A stretch of DNA of 38,135 nucleotides. Origin: Candidatus Krumholzibacteriota bacterium (GTDB lineage: Bacteria; Krumholzibacteriota; Krumholzibacteriia; Krumholzibacteriales; Krumholzibacteriaceae). The notes under the pieces are model-generated. The model had not been told where the DNA came from. It saw only the letters and a list, made by a program, of their open reading frames with translations, and did no database searches. Positions within the stretch are counted from its first letter, which is position 1. Every line of letters starts with the position of its first letter. The position numbers were made by a program, and so were the translations under genes. The DNA is taken from assembly GCA_016926065.1 (NCBI GenBank), contig JAFGPI010000006.1, positions 1-38,135 on the forward strand, in the 5' to 3' direction. Positions 8,161-14,267 of the stretch are shown here, piece after piece.

Positions 8161-8999
8161 CTCAGTATCCCCACGCACAATAACAGTAATAGAAATCCGG
8201 AGAGGAAAACGATTAAGCCCGAGATTTCATGTAGGATTCCGTCGGCGAATTCGGGTCCGATGGCGTAGGCCCCCAGGGCGGTGGATACCAGCCGCACGGT
8301 GTTGGCCGCTATGGCCGCGGGAACGGCGCAAGCGGCCAGGATCAGCCTTCTCCGGGTGGAAAGTGCCGAGAAGGCCGCGAATATCAAGGCCAGGGTGAAC
8401 ATGGTCATCAGGGAACGCAATCCGCTGCAGGCGGCCACCACCTCCAGGGTGTAACCGGGGAGCAGTAAGATATTTCCCTTGCGGATTACACTTACCCGGA
8501 GAATCTCCAAAAGGCCGGCGCTTAACTGGGCGCTCAGTATCTGCAGGGGAAAGGTGATTTTGTAATATATGATATAGGGCAGGGGGATCATCAGCAGCAA
8601 AAAGAGCAGGGGGAAGGCGGATTTCCGCGTAAATTCGCTTCCCCGGAGAAAGAGGGTCGTGCCCAGAATAAGGAGCGGCAGGGAGAGTCTGCTGGTGAAG
8701 AGTTCGGAAGCGGCGGTTCCCCCGATCAACAATCCGGCGGACAGGAAGATGATCGCCAATCCCACCAGGGTTCCCCCCCGGCGGGGTATGGTCCCCAGGG
8801 AGGCGCGTATCCTCCAGAGCATATATAGAGAAACCAGGGGGATCAGGACGCAGTACCGGTAATTGGCGTCTTCCACGTACTGGACGATCAAACCGGCCAG
8901 TACCGGATAGTACAGCAGCGCCAGCAGGGCGCACCCCGAGGCAAGCAAAATTATTCTCAACTTGGGATGCGCGCGGGGGATAGCTTCGGTGATGAGCAA
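8148..8999 (-). CDS. xrtA: Exosortase (XrtA-like transpeptidase)
   Basis: This polytopic membrane enzyme (about eight helices, 283 residues from the chosen start) has the exosortase catalytic set. The nucleophile is Cys191 in VVAACSGLRSL, Arg lies in NTVRLVS, and His in ILHEISG. It should cleave PEP-CTERM proteins near their C-terminal motif and transfer them to a surface anchor. The frame is open from 9068, with an ATG at 9035. I prefer the TTG at 8999 because a strong ribosome site (GGAGAAGGAAGG) precedes it, while neither upstream start has one and the predicted transcript itself begins near 9068. Adjacent epsI, prsK and prsR support the A-type assignment, but the exact subclass needs a profile search. 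It is the first gene of a seven-gene operon. Confidence 0.92.
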   Translation of the reverse strand: MLITEAIPRAHPKLRIILLASGCALLALLYYPVLAGLIVQYVEDANYRYCVLIPLVSLYMLWRIRASLGTIPRRGGTLVGLAIIFLSAGLLIGGTAASELFTSRLSLPLLILGTTLFLRGSEFTRKSAFPLLFLLLMIPLPYIIYYKITFPLQILSAQLSAGLLEILRVSVIRKGNILLLPGYTLEVVAACSGLRSLMTMFTLALIFAAFSALSTRRRLILAACAVPAAIAANTVRLVSTALGAYAIGPEFADGILHEISGLIVFLSGFLLLLLCVGILRWKK

Positions 9000-9079
9000 A
9001 ATCCTTCCTTCTCCCGATAAGAAAATAGGCAACATTTTGCATATAGCGGGTTTTATTAATTTTAACAAGGGTTATAACA

Positions 9080-9094
9080 GCAAGAGGGGTGCCA
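9080..9094 (-). promoter_or_regulatory. Sigma-54 promoter of the exosortase operon
   Basis: On the minus strand TGGCAC-CCCTC-TTGC is a perfect match to the -24/-12 consensus TGGCAC-N5-TTGC. The -24 GG is at 9093-9092 and the -12 GC at 9081-9080. The start would be near 9068, giving a leader of about 70 bases to the TTG start at 8999. Because prsK and prsR lie in this operon, the promoter implies positive autoregulation. Confidence 0.85.
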
Positions 9095-9145
9095 GAAAAA
9101 GCGGGCGCCGCTACGACACCCGCCGGTGAGGTCTTATTCTCCATC

Positions 9146-9169
9146 GGCCCCGGTTTTCCGTCGGGGGCC
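9146..9169. repeat. GC-rich inverted repeat upstream of the exosortase promoter
   Basis: GGCCCC and GGGGCC arms flank a 12-base centre. The midpoint is 65 bp upstream of the -24 GG, about -89 from the expected start. It also lies 30 bp after the stop of the PEP-CTERM gene, so it may be that gene's transcription-end hairpin; no T-run follows it on the minus strand. Its distance agrees with the repeats at 601 and 10053. Confidence 0.45.
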
Positions 9170-9198
9170 TACTTACCGGAAGCTTCTCTTCTCCGGGG

Positions 9199-9915
9199 CT
9201 ACTTTTTCCTCCTCAGTAGGGGAGCTATACCCAGTAGTCCCAGGCCCAGCAGGCTCAGGGTGCCGGGTTCCGGGGTGGCGAAGTATGACGAATCATGGTC
9301 ATAGGTGCTGGAATAGGTGCGTCCGTTCCTATCGACGCCGATGGCGTCGAAGTGCGCCCAGTCAAAGCCGCTGACCACCACATCGAGCAGGATTTCATCG
9401 CCCCAGCCGGGCTCGGTGATCTGACCGTGATCGTAATGCCACGCGTTCTGCTGGCTGTTGTCTATCCGACCGATATCCTGAAAATTATATTTTCCGAAAA
9501 TCGAGGGACGGGTGAGGGGGATCAGCCAGGAAGGATTGGTGCCCTCCGGCCGGGCATCGAAGAAATTGGTGAAGCTATTTATCTGCACCCCGTTGATCCA
9601 CACCGTCCCGGACTGTCTTAGGGGAACGCTGATGGCCACGTAGCAATCCATATAGTCATAGCTGGGGGCGCTGGTGCCGGTCAGGAAATTAACGCTACCG
9701 CCGCCGGTGGCTGCTTGCGTCGATCCCCAGTAACCCACCACCTTGAGATCGAAGTTGCGTTGGTTGGCGATCCAAGAGCGGCTGTCGAGATAGTTGTAAT
9801 TGTATTCATATCTTGAATTTACTATATATGTCTGCAATCGGGGAACAGCCAGGGCTGATCCGGCAAAGAACAACGCCAGCAAAACCGCCAGATCTAAGAT
9901 AAGAAGCTTCTTCAT
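9199..9915 (-). CDS. PEP-CTERM sorting-domain protein
   Basis: The 238-residue product has a signal peptide (cleavage expected after GSALA, near residue 23), an exported beta-rich domain, and a textbook PEP-CTERM tail. The tail consists of ATPEPGTLSLLGLGLLG, a short hydrophobic helix and the basic end LLRRKK. It is the expected substrate of the exosortase encoded just downstream. The body (SWIANQRNFDLKVVGYWG ... YVAISVPL) resembles the choice-of-anchor N group, but that is tentative. GGGAGGAAATA precedes the ATG. A perfect sigma-54 promoter lies upstream, so expression should depend on PrsR. The gene lies between the secreted basic protein and the exosortase operon, all on one strand but in separate transcription units. 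Confidence 0.92.
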   Translation of the reverse strand: MKKLLILDLAVLLALFFAGSALAVPRLQTYIVNSRYEYNYNYLDSRSWIANQRNFDLKVVGYWGSTQAATGGGSVNFLTGTSAPSYDYMDCYVAISVPLRQSGTVWINGVQINSFTNFFDARPEGTNPSWLIPLTRPSIFGKYNFQDIGRIDNSQQNAWHYDHGQITEPGWGDEILLDVVVSGFDWAHFDAIGVDRNGRTYSSTYDHDSSYFATPEPGTLSLLGLGLLGIAPLLRRKK

Positions 9916-9982
9916 TATTTCCTCCCGGGTGTCGGGTTATTTATTAGATAGATAACAAATTTAATTTCTGTCCAAATATATC

Positions 9983-9997
9983 GCAATCGGCGTGCCA
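9983..9997 (-). promoter_or_regulatory. Sigma-54 promoter of the PEP-CTERM gene
   Basis: Minus-strand TGGCAC-GCCGA-TTGC is a perfect -24/-12 element; the -24 GG is at 9996-9995 and the -12 GC at 9984-9983. The start is expected near 9971, about 55 bases before the ATG at 9915. The 10010-10045 stretch upstream is AT-rich and contains a small inverted repeat (ATTGT-TTC-ACAAT, 10019-10031), which could help bending between an enhancer and the promoter. Confidence 0.88.
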
Positions 9998-10045
9998 GCA
10001 GGGGCCAAACGTTAACATATTGTTTCACAATGTATTATAAATAAA

Positions 10046-10070
10046 CGCTGTTGGGGGATATCCCCCAGCG
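10046..10070. repeat. Inverted repeat upstream of the PEP-CTERM promoter (candidate PrsR site)
   Basis: The core GGGGGATATCCCCC (10053-10066) is a perfect 14-bp palindrome, and outer bases CGCT/AGCG extend it across a 3-base bulge. Its centre is 64 bp upstream of the -24 GG, about -88 from the expected start. Unlike the other two repeats, it is not next to a gene end: the upstream gene stops at 10248 and already has a clear terminator at 10167-10195. A regulatory site is therefore the better reading here. Confidence 0.55.
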
Positions 10071-10166
10071 GCAAAAGTGTAAAGAATTTCGACATTATCG
10101 GCGAAATGGAGCTGTTCCCGTCTATCCCCGGGCGCCCTGGTTTGAATAGGGTAGCCGCGGTAAGAT

Positions 10167-10195
10167 AAAAAAGCGGAGGACCTGGGGCCCTCCGC
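10167..10195 (-). terminator. Intrinsic terminator of the secreted basic protein gene
   Basis: On the minus strand GCGGAGG and CCTCCGC form a perfect 7-bp stem around a 9-base loop, followed at once by six Ts. It lies 53 bp after the stop at 10248. It separates that gene from the sigma-54-driven PEP-CTERM gene downstream. Confidence 0.85.
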
Positions 10196-10247
10196 CTTGA
10201 TTCGAACCGGTTGCACGGATTAACGCGATATCGATCGGGAACGGTCA

Positions 10248-10811
10248 TTATCTGGTCGCCCGGCGCCGGAGCCTGGTGGCGCTGCGCGAGAGCGAGGAAG
10301 TTCTACTGCGGAGCTTGGCATTACTAAACCGGGTGCCCATATGGGGACTGCGCCGGGAGTAGCTTCTGACAAATGAACCTTTGCGGTGGAACTTGTTGGC
10401 GTTTTGTGACAGGCTTCCCTTTCCCAAAAAGTTCAGCCTGACCCGGGAGGGGCTATCCTGCACCGACAGGCCGCGGGAAGGTCTGCCCCGCGGGTTGGTG
10501 GTCTTGGGCAATAAAGCGGGATTTCCCCTCTGGGTGAAGGTAGGATTCAATCCCTGCCGGATTCCTTTTTTCCACCTGGTTATGGGGGCCGCGGTTCCGG
10601 CGGGTCCCAAGGGATGATTCGCGATCCGGGAGATCCGGGAGGAGGCCGGGGATTTCACCTTTACCACCTTTTGCCAGCGCCGGTCCAAGTCCCGGCTCTG
10701 CTTCAGCGCCCAGGCCGAAAAATCCTTCTTCTCGCTCGCGTAGGCTCGGTTAGGGAAGGTCAGGGAAGTAATGAATATCAATACCATTACCAGGACGGTT
10801 AAAAAACGCAT
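10248..10811 (-). CDS. Small secreted arginine/serine-rich basic protein
   Basis: The 187-residue product starts with a clear signal peptide (MRFLTVLVMVLIFITSL ... AYA, cut before SEKKD near residue 26). The mature part is strongly basic, rich in Arg, Ser, Asn and Pro, has no Cys, and ends in an Arg-rich segment (SRSATRLRRRATR). It looks poorly ordered. There is no PEP-CTERM, T9SS tail or lipobox. I recognise no family. The start at 10811 places GGGGA seven bases upstream; the open frame reaches 10868 without better support. It is transcribed from a strong sigma-70-type promoter and ended by a terminator, so it is a single-gene unit. A polyanion-binding role, for example with exopolysaccharide or extracellular DNA, would fit the charge but is speculation. 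Confidence 0.72.
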   Translation of the reverse strand: MRFLTVLVMVLIFITSLTFPNRAYASEKKDFSAWALKQSRDLDRRWQKVVKVKSPASSRISRIANHPLGPAGTAAPITRWKKGIRQGLNPTFTQRGNPALLPKTTNPRGRPSRGLSVQDSPSRVRLNFLGKGSLSQNANKFHRKGSFVRSYSRRSPHMGTRFSNAKLRSRTSSLSRSATRLRRRATR

Positions 10812-10921
10812 CTTCATTTCCCCATTCAATGTAATTGATAAAATAATAACCGGATTTAGAGAAACCACATTTTGTTACGCAGAGGGAAGAAGAGGAGAGA
10901 ATCTTCTTGTTTACAGCATCG

Positions 10922-10950
10922 ATTGTATCATAACATGATTCACCTGTCAA
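10922..10950 (-). promoter_or_regulatory. Sigma-70-type promoter of the secreted basic protein gene
   Basis: On the minus strand a perfect -35 TTGACA (10950-10945) is followed by a 17-base spacer and TACAAT (10927-10922). The start would be near 10914, giving a leader of about 100 bases. This housekeeping-type element contrasts with the sigma-54 promoter of the next gene downstream. Confidence 0.85.
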
Positions 10951-11034
10951 GCCCGGTACCCGAATTAAATGTGTTTGGTGCTACTGGTGGAGGTAAAAAA
11001 TCTTTCCTCGGTATCAACTATCCGGGAGCCCCTC

Positions 11035-12126
11035 ATGAAAAAGAAGAGGAGGATACTGCTGGTCGGACCGTTGCCTCCTCCCATCGGCGGAGATACGGTG
11101 TCCACCTATAATCTCCTTCACAGCCGCTACTGGAAAGAAGAAGGCTGCCTCCTGCGCGCCGTCAACGTGACCGGTGAAAACAGGTTGAAATTGCCGGAAG
11201 ACCGGCTGACGGGGGAGCACTGGGGACGGGGGCTGAGGATTTTTTTGCGGGTGGCCCGCCGGTTGCCGGGATCGGATATAGTGCTTCTGTGGGCGAACGC
11301 CCGTTTTATCTATACCGCCGGACTGCCCATTATTCTTCTGTCCCGGTTGCTGCGTCGCCCCGTGATCGTGAAGCCTTTTGGCACTTACCTGGTACAGCGG
11401 TTTCCCGAAATGAGCCGGCCTTTCAAAGCGTTCCTCCGGGCCGTGCTTTCCCGGTGCGAGAGGGTTCTTCCCCAAACCCTGGCCCTGAAGGAGGCATTTC
11501 TGGGCGAGATCAGATTGCCGGAATCAAAAGTCACCTGGTTTCCCAATTTTCTGACCGACGAGTCGTTTGCGGTTCTCCGGCAGCGGAAAACCTTTACCGG
11601 ACGGTGCGTCTTTATAGGGCAGATCAAGAGAGAAAAAGGCATATTTGATATCATTGAAGGATTGCGGAACCGGCCTGAGCTTTCCTGCGACTTTTTCGGA
11701 CCGATAATCAAACGGGATGAGCCCTCCTTTTTCCGGGCCCTCTCCGGCGCCGACAACTGCTCCTACCGCGGTGTGCTGAAACCCCAGGAAGTAATTAATA
11801 TTATGGCAGGTTACGACGTTTTTCTCTTTCCCACCTATCATCCCGGAGAAGGGTACCCGGCGGCCATTCTACAGGCCTTCGCGGTGGGGGTTCCGGTGGT
11901 CGCCTCCGCTTGGACATCGGTGCCCGATCTGGTGGAAGACGGAGTCAGGGGTTTGCTGGTGCCGGTAAAATCGCCCTCCAGCATAGCCGCGGCGGTGAGC
12001 CGATTGGGCTCCGATCCGGTACTCTATGGCTCGATCGTGGAAAGGGCCGGAGCTTACGTGCAAGCGTTTTCGGAAAAAGCGGTAGTCCGGGATCTGTTGA
12101 TCGGGGATATCCTGGCCCGGTTTTAA
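11035..12126 (+). CDS. Family-4-type glycosyltransferase
   Basis: The 363-residue protein has the two-domain GT-B layout. The N-terminal domain opens with ILLVGPLPPPIGGDTVST, a glycine-rich acceptor-side loop. The C-terminal nucleotide-sugar domain contains FIGQIKREKGIFDII and the GT4 active-site segment FLFPTYHPGEGYPAAILQAF, then GVPVVAS. It should transfer a sugar from a nucleotide donor to a lipid-linked or growing glycan on the cytoplasmic face. The start at 11035 (MKKKRR) is chosen over the open frame from 10969: GGGAG lies seven bases upstream and the Rossmann strand starts at once. It is divergent from the secreted basic protein gene. Donor and acceptor are unknown. Confidence 0.88.
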   Translation: MKKKRRILLVGPLPPPIGGDTVSTYNLLHSRYWKEEGCLLRAVNVTGENRLKLPEDRLTGEHWGRGLRIFLRVARRLPGSDIVLLWANARFIYTAGLPIILLSRLLRRPVIVKPFGTYLVQRFPEMSRPFKAFLRAVLSRCERVLPQTLALKEAFLGEIRLPESKVTWFPNFLTDESFAVLRQRKTFTGRCVFIGQIKREKGIFDIIEGLRNRPELSCDFFGPIIKRDEPSFFRALSGADNCSYRGVLKPQEVINIMAGYDVFLFPTYHPGEGYPAAILQAFAVGVPVVASAWTSVPDLVEDGVRGLLVPVKSPSSIAAAVSRLGSDPVLYGSIVERAGAYVQAFSEKAVVRDLLIGDILARF

Positions 12127-12204
12127 GCCTGTCCAGGTGACCGCCGGGTGCGGGAGGAGAACGGGCGTTCTTTGCCGCCAGGCCTGAATCCGCGCCCGGA
12201 ATAA

Positions 12205-12233
12205 CTTGACCCGGGCAAAAAATAGCGATAAAT
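12205..12233 (+). promoter_or_regulatory. Candidate sigma-70 promoter in the 12127-12591 gap
   Basis: TTGACC (12205-12210), a 17-base spacer and TAAATT (12228-12233) resemble a sigma-70 promoter, with a likely start near 12240. No coding frame begins soon after it. It could drive a small RNA ending at the hairpin at 12376-12412, or a long leader for the glycosyltransferase at 12592. Confidence 0.5.
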
Positions 12234-12239
12234 TATATA

Positions 12240-12412
12240 CGCCCTCTCGATGGCGGGAAACTGTTATCCCTGGGTGTCCCCTGGATTTGAGAATATTGGG
12301 ATGGATCTTAGGAATGCCCATTAATTTACAGGCAAGACTATTTGATATCTGATATATGCACTTTATTATAACGGTAAAGCCGCCGGTTGATATTCACCGG
12401 CTTTGCTGTTTT
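12240..12412 (+). ncRNA. Possible small RNA or structured leader of unknown class
   Basis: This is the central part of a 465-bp gene-free interval. It is bounded by a promoter-like element and a terminator-like hairpin, and I see no plausible protein in it. It is AT-richer than its surroundings. Short complementary arms (CGCC/GGCG near 12241-12256, and AAAGCC/GGCTTT at the end) suggest folding. Pieces such as ACAGGCAAGAC and ACGGTAAAGCC faintly recall cyclic-di-GMP-I riboswitch segments, but the expected tetraloop helix between them is absent. I therefore do not assign that class. Confidence 0.3.
12376..12412 (+). terminator. Terminator-like hairpin
   Basis: AAAGCC (12376-12381) and GGCTTT (12399-12404) pair. 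A 3-base bulge and an inner GGT/ACC complete a 9-bp stem, and TTTGCTGTTTT follows. This is a reasonable but imperfect intrinsic terminator on the plus strand. Confidence 0.5.
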
Positions 12413-12519
12413 AGGAGTAAGGCCGGTGCTTGACGGGGAGTATCTCCAGCGCTTAAGGTGGTTTTTTAGGGATGAAAGGGTAATATAAACCGCGGCGCTA
12501 TTTTAAATTTAATTTTAAG

Positions 12520-12548
12520 TTGATTTGATCCGGATAAAGCCTTAAAAT
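12520..12548 (+). promoter_or_regulatory. Promoter of the PEP-CTERM-associated glycosyltransferase
   Basis: TTGATT (12520-12525), 17 bases, then TAAAAT (12543-12548), with a start near 12555 and about 36 bases of leader before the ATG at 12592. The surrounding 12480-12560 is strongly AT-rich. I saw no sigma-54 element here. Confidence 0.6.
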
Positions 12549-12591
12549 ACGTGATTTCAGAATCAGAGCGGAATAAGAGGTTTGAATTACT

Positions 12592-13809
12592 ATGCGAATT
12601 CTTTTTCTTACCGCCCGCTTACCCTTTCCCCCCATCGGAGGGGATAAGCTAAGGGCCTTTAATTTTATTAAGTATCTGGCCCGCCATCATGATGTGGATT
12701 TGATCTCTTTCATATCGGATCAGGATGAGATTGATAATATTTCGGAATATTCTCCCCTAGTCGGTCAGTGCCATACGGTGAAGCTTTCCAAAAAGAGGTC
12801 ATATTTTAATTCTTTTTGCGGATTATTCTCCTCCCTTCCCCTGCAGATTAAGTATTATTCGTCGGCCAAGATGCAGCAGGTCATTTCGCGCCAATTAAAG
12901 ACCTGGGAATATGATTTGATTTTCGTGCATCTTTTCAGAATGGCGGAATTCGTGAAGGATTACGACCAGGTTCCCAAGCTGCTGGATTTAACGGACGCCC
13001 TGTCCCTCAACTACGAGCGTTCCGAAAAATTCATGAGGGGGGCTTCCTATCTGCTCAATTTCATCGAGAAGAAAAGGGTCTTCCGGTACGAATCCGATAT
13101 TATCGAGCATTTTGACAAAAACATATTTGTTTCCCCGGTGGATAAGAATTACTTCACGCATTTTGACAATCATGAGAACGTGGATGTGATTCCCAACGGC
13201 GTGGACGTTAATTATTTTCAGTATTTCAACCAGCCTCCCGATTTCAACAAGTTGGTTTTCCTGGGTAACATGAGGACTTTCCCCAACGCCGATGCGGTGG
13301 TTTATTTCGTCGAGAAAATCATGCCCCTGGTAAGAAAAGAAAAACCGGATATCAGCCTCTATATAGTAGGCTCCGAACCGACCCGCAAGGTTAAGAAATG
13401 CATTCATAAAAAGAACATTTTCGTGACCGGTTCGGTGGACGACGTGCGGCCCTATCTGCAGCAGGCCGCGGTCTCGGTTTGCCCCATGCGCACCGGCGCC
13501 GGAGTAAAAAACAAGATTCTCGAATCGATGGCGGTGGGCACCCCGGTGGTAAGTACCACGCGGGGCGCGGAAGGACTGGAAACCGCGCCGGGTGAGAATA
13601 TCGTCATCTCGGATTCCGCCGAGCAATTCGCCGGAGAGATAATAAAGTTGCTGGAGAACCGGGTTTTTCATAAGAAGATATCCCTCAACGGCCGTAAGCT
13701 GGTCGAAGAAAGGTATACCTGGAACCGGGCGCTTGGCAAGATCGATCAGATGATAGACGATTTCAGCGGACATGAGCCGAAGATCGAGCTGGTCAAAGAA
13801 ACCGTCTAA
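12592..13809 (+). CDS. PEP-CTERM/exopolysaccharide-associated glycosyltransferase (TIGR03087-type)
   Basis: The 405-residue GT-B protein opens with MRILFLTARLPFPPIGGDKL and RAFNFIKYLARHHDVDLISF. This is the characteristic start of the sugar transferase family found beside exosortase loci (TIGR03087, Stp1). Later motifs are FVSPVDKNYF, DVIPNGVDVNYF, LVFLGNMRTFPNADAV, and the donor-site segment PMRTGAGVKNKILESMAVGT. It probably adds a sugar during synthesis of the exopolysaccharide that accompanies PEP-CTERM proteins. AAGAGG precedes the ATG. The first part of the gene is clearly AT-richer than its neighbours (hand counts of 37-45% GC per 60 bases in 12661-12840), hinting at a separate origin. 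Confidence 0.88.
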   Translation: MRILFLTARLPFPPIGGDKLRAFNFIKYLARHHDVDLISFISDQDEIDNISEYSPLVGQCHTVKLSKKRSYFNSFCGLFSSLPLQIKYYSSAKMQQVISRQLKTWEYDLIFVHLFRMAEFVKDYDQVPKLLDLTDALSLNYERSEKFMRGASYLLNFIEKKRVFRYESDIIEHFDKNIFVSPVDKNYFTHFDNHENVDVIPNGVDVNYFQYFNQPPDFNKLVFLGNMRTFPNADAVVYFVEKIMPLVRKEKPDISLYIVGSEPTRKVKKCIHKKNIFVTGSVDDVRPYLQQAAVSVCPMRTGAGVKNKILESMAVGTPVVSTTRGAEGLETAPGENIVISDSAEQFAGEIIKLLENRVFHKKISLNGRKLVEERYTWNRALGKIDQMIDDFSGHEPKIELVKETV

Positions 13810-14267
13810 TCGATCGCTCCGGGAATATATCCTCAATCCTTGAATTCCTTATTTATTCTTACTGCTTCCGGGAAGCGGGCCGCATGGCCGGGCAGGCAAT
13901 CCCCTGGAAATGGACTGGATGAAAGAGCCTGCGCCCCCTATTTATGAAATTGAGGGGAAAGACCAACCGCGCTTTTTCTCCATCTCCGCTTCTTGCCTCT
14001 ATACCGGAATAGCCGGTTGACAAAACGCAGATAATCTGGCATAATCGCCTTCCAGCGATCATTTAATTAGCATTTTTCGCGGACATTGATCACATCCGGC
14101 AAATGTTGGAACCGAAAAGCGATCTCTATTGAAGGCCGCTAACGTTTTGAGTCGGCGGGGAAAGGTTTAAGTTCCCGTTTTGGGGTCATTCCCGGGATCG
14201 TCTCATTTCCCGCCCTTGAGTTAATGTTCATAACGGCTATCCAGGCGCATGAGATAAGGAGGTCAAG
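13810..14267. other. Gene-free interval before the C25 peptidase
   Basis: This 458-bp stretch holds no plausible gene. Near its start is a small odd palindrome (GCTTCC-G-GGAAGC, about 13862-13874) without a T-run. It also contains a good sigma-70-type promoter (14017-14045) and a leader of about 215 bases with no riboswitch class that I recognise. AAGGAGG lies just before the ATG at 14268. Confidence 0.6.
14017..14045 (+). promoter_or_regulatory. Sigma-70-type promoter of the C25 peptidase gene
   Basis: A perfect -35 TTGACA (14017-14022), a 17-base spacer and CATAAT (14040-14045) form a good promoter. The start would be near 14052, leaving an unusually long leader of about 215 bases. Confidence 0.75.

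Noticed and set aside
10872-11111. Small plus-strand open frame overlapping the start of the 11035 glycosyltransferase
   Set aside because: It overlaps a perfect minus-strand promoter and the beginning of a real gene; there is no ribosome site or sensible protein pattern.
12330-12405. Cyclic-di-GMP-I (GEMM) riboswitch
   Set aside because: ACAGGCAAGAC and ACGGTAAAGCC recall parts of the consensus, but the intervening helix with its GNRA loop and the closing receptor helix are not visible. Kept only as an unassigned non-coding candidate.
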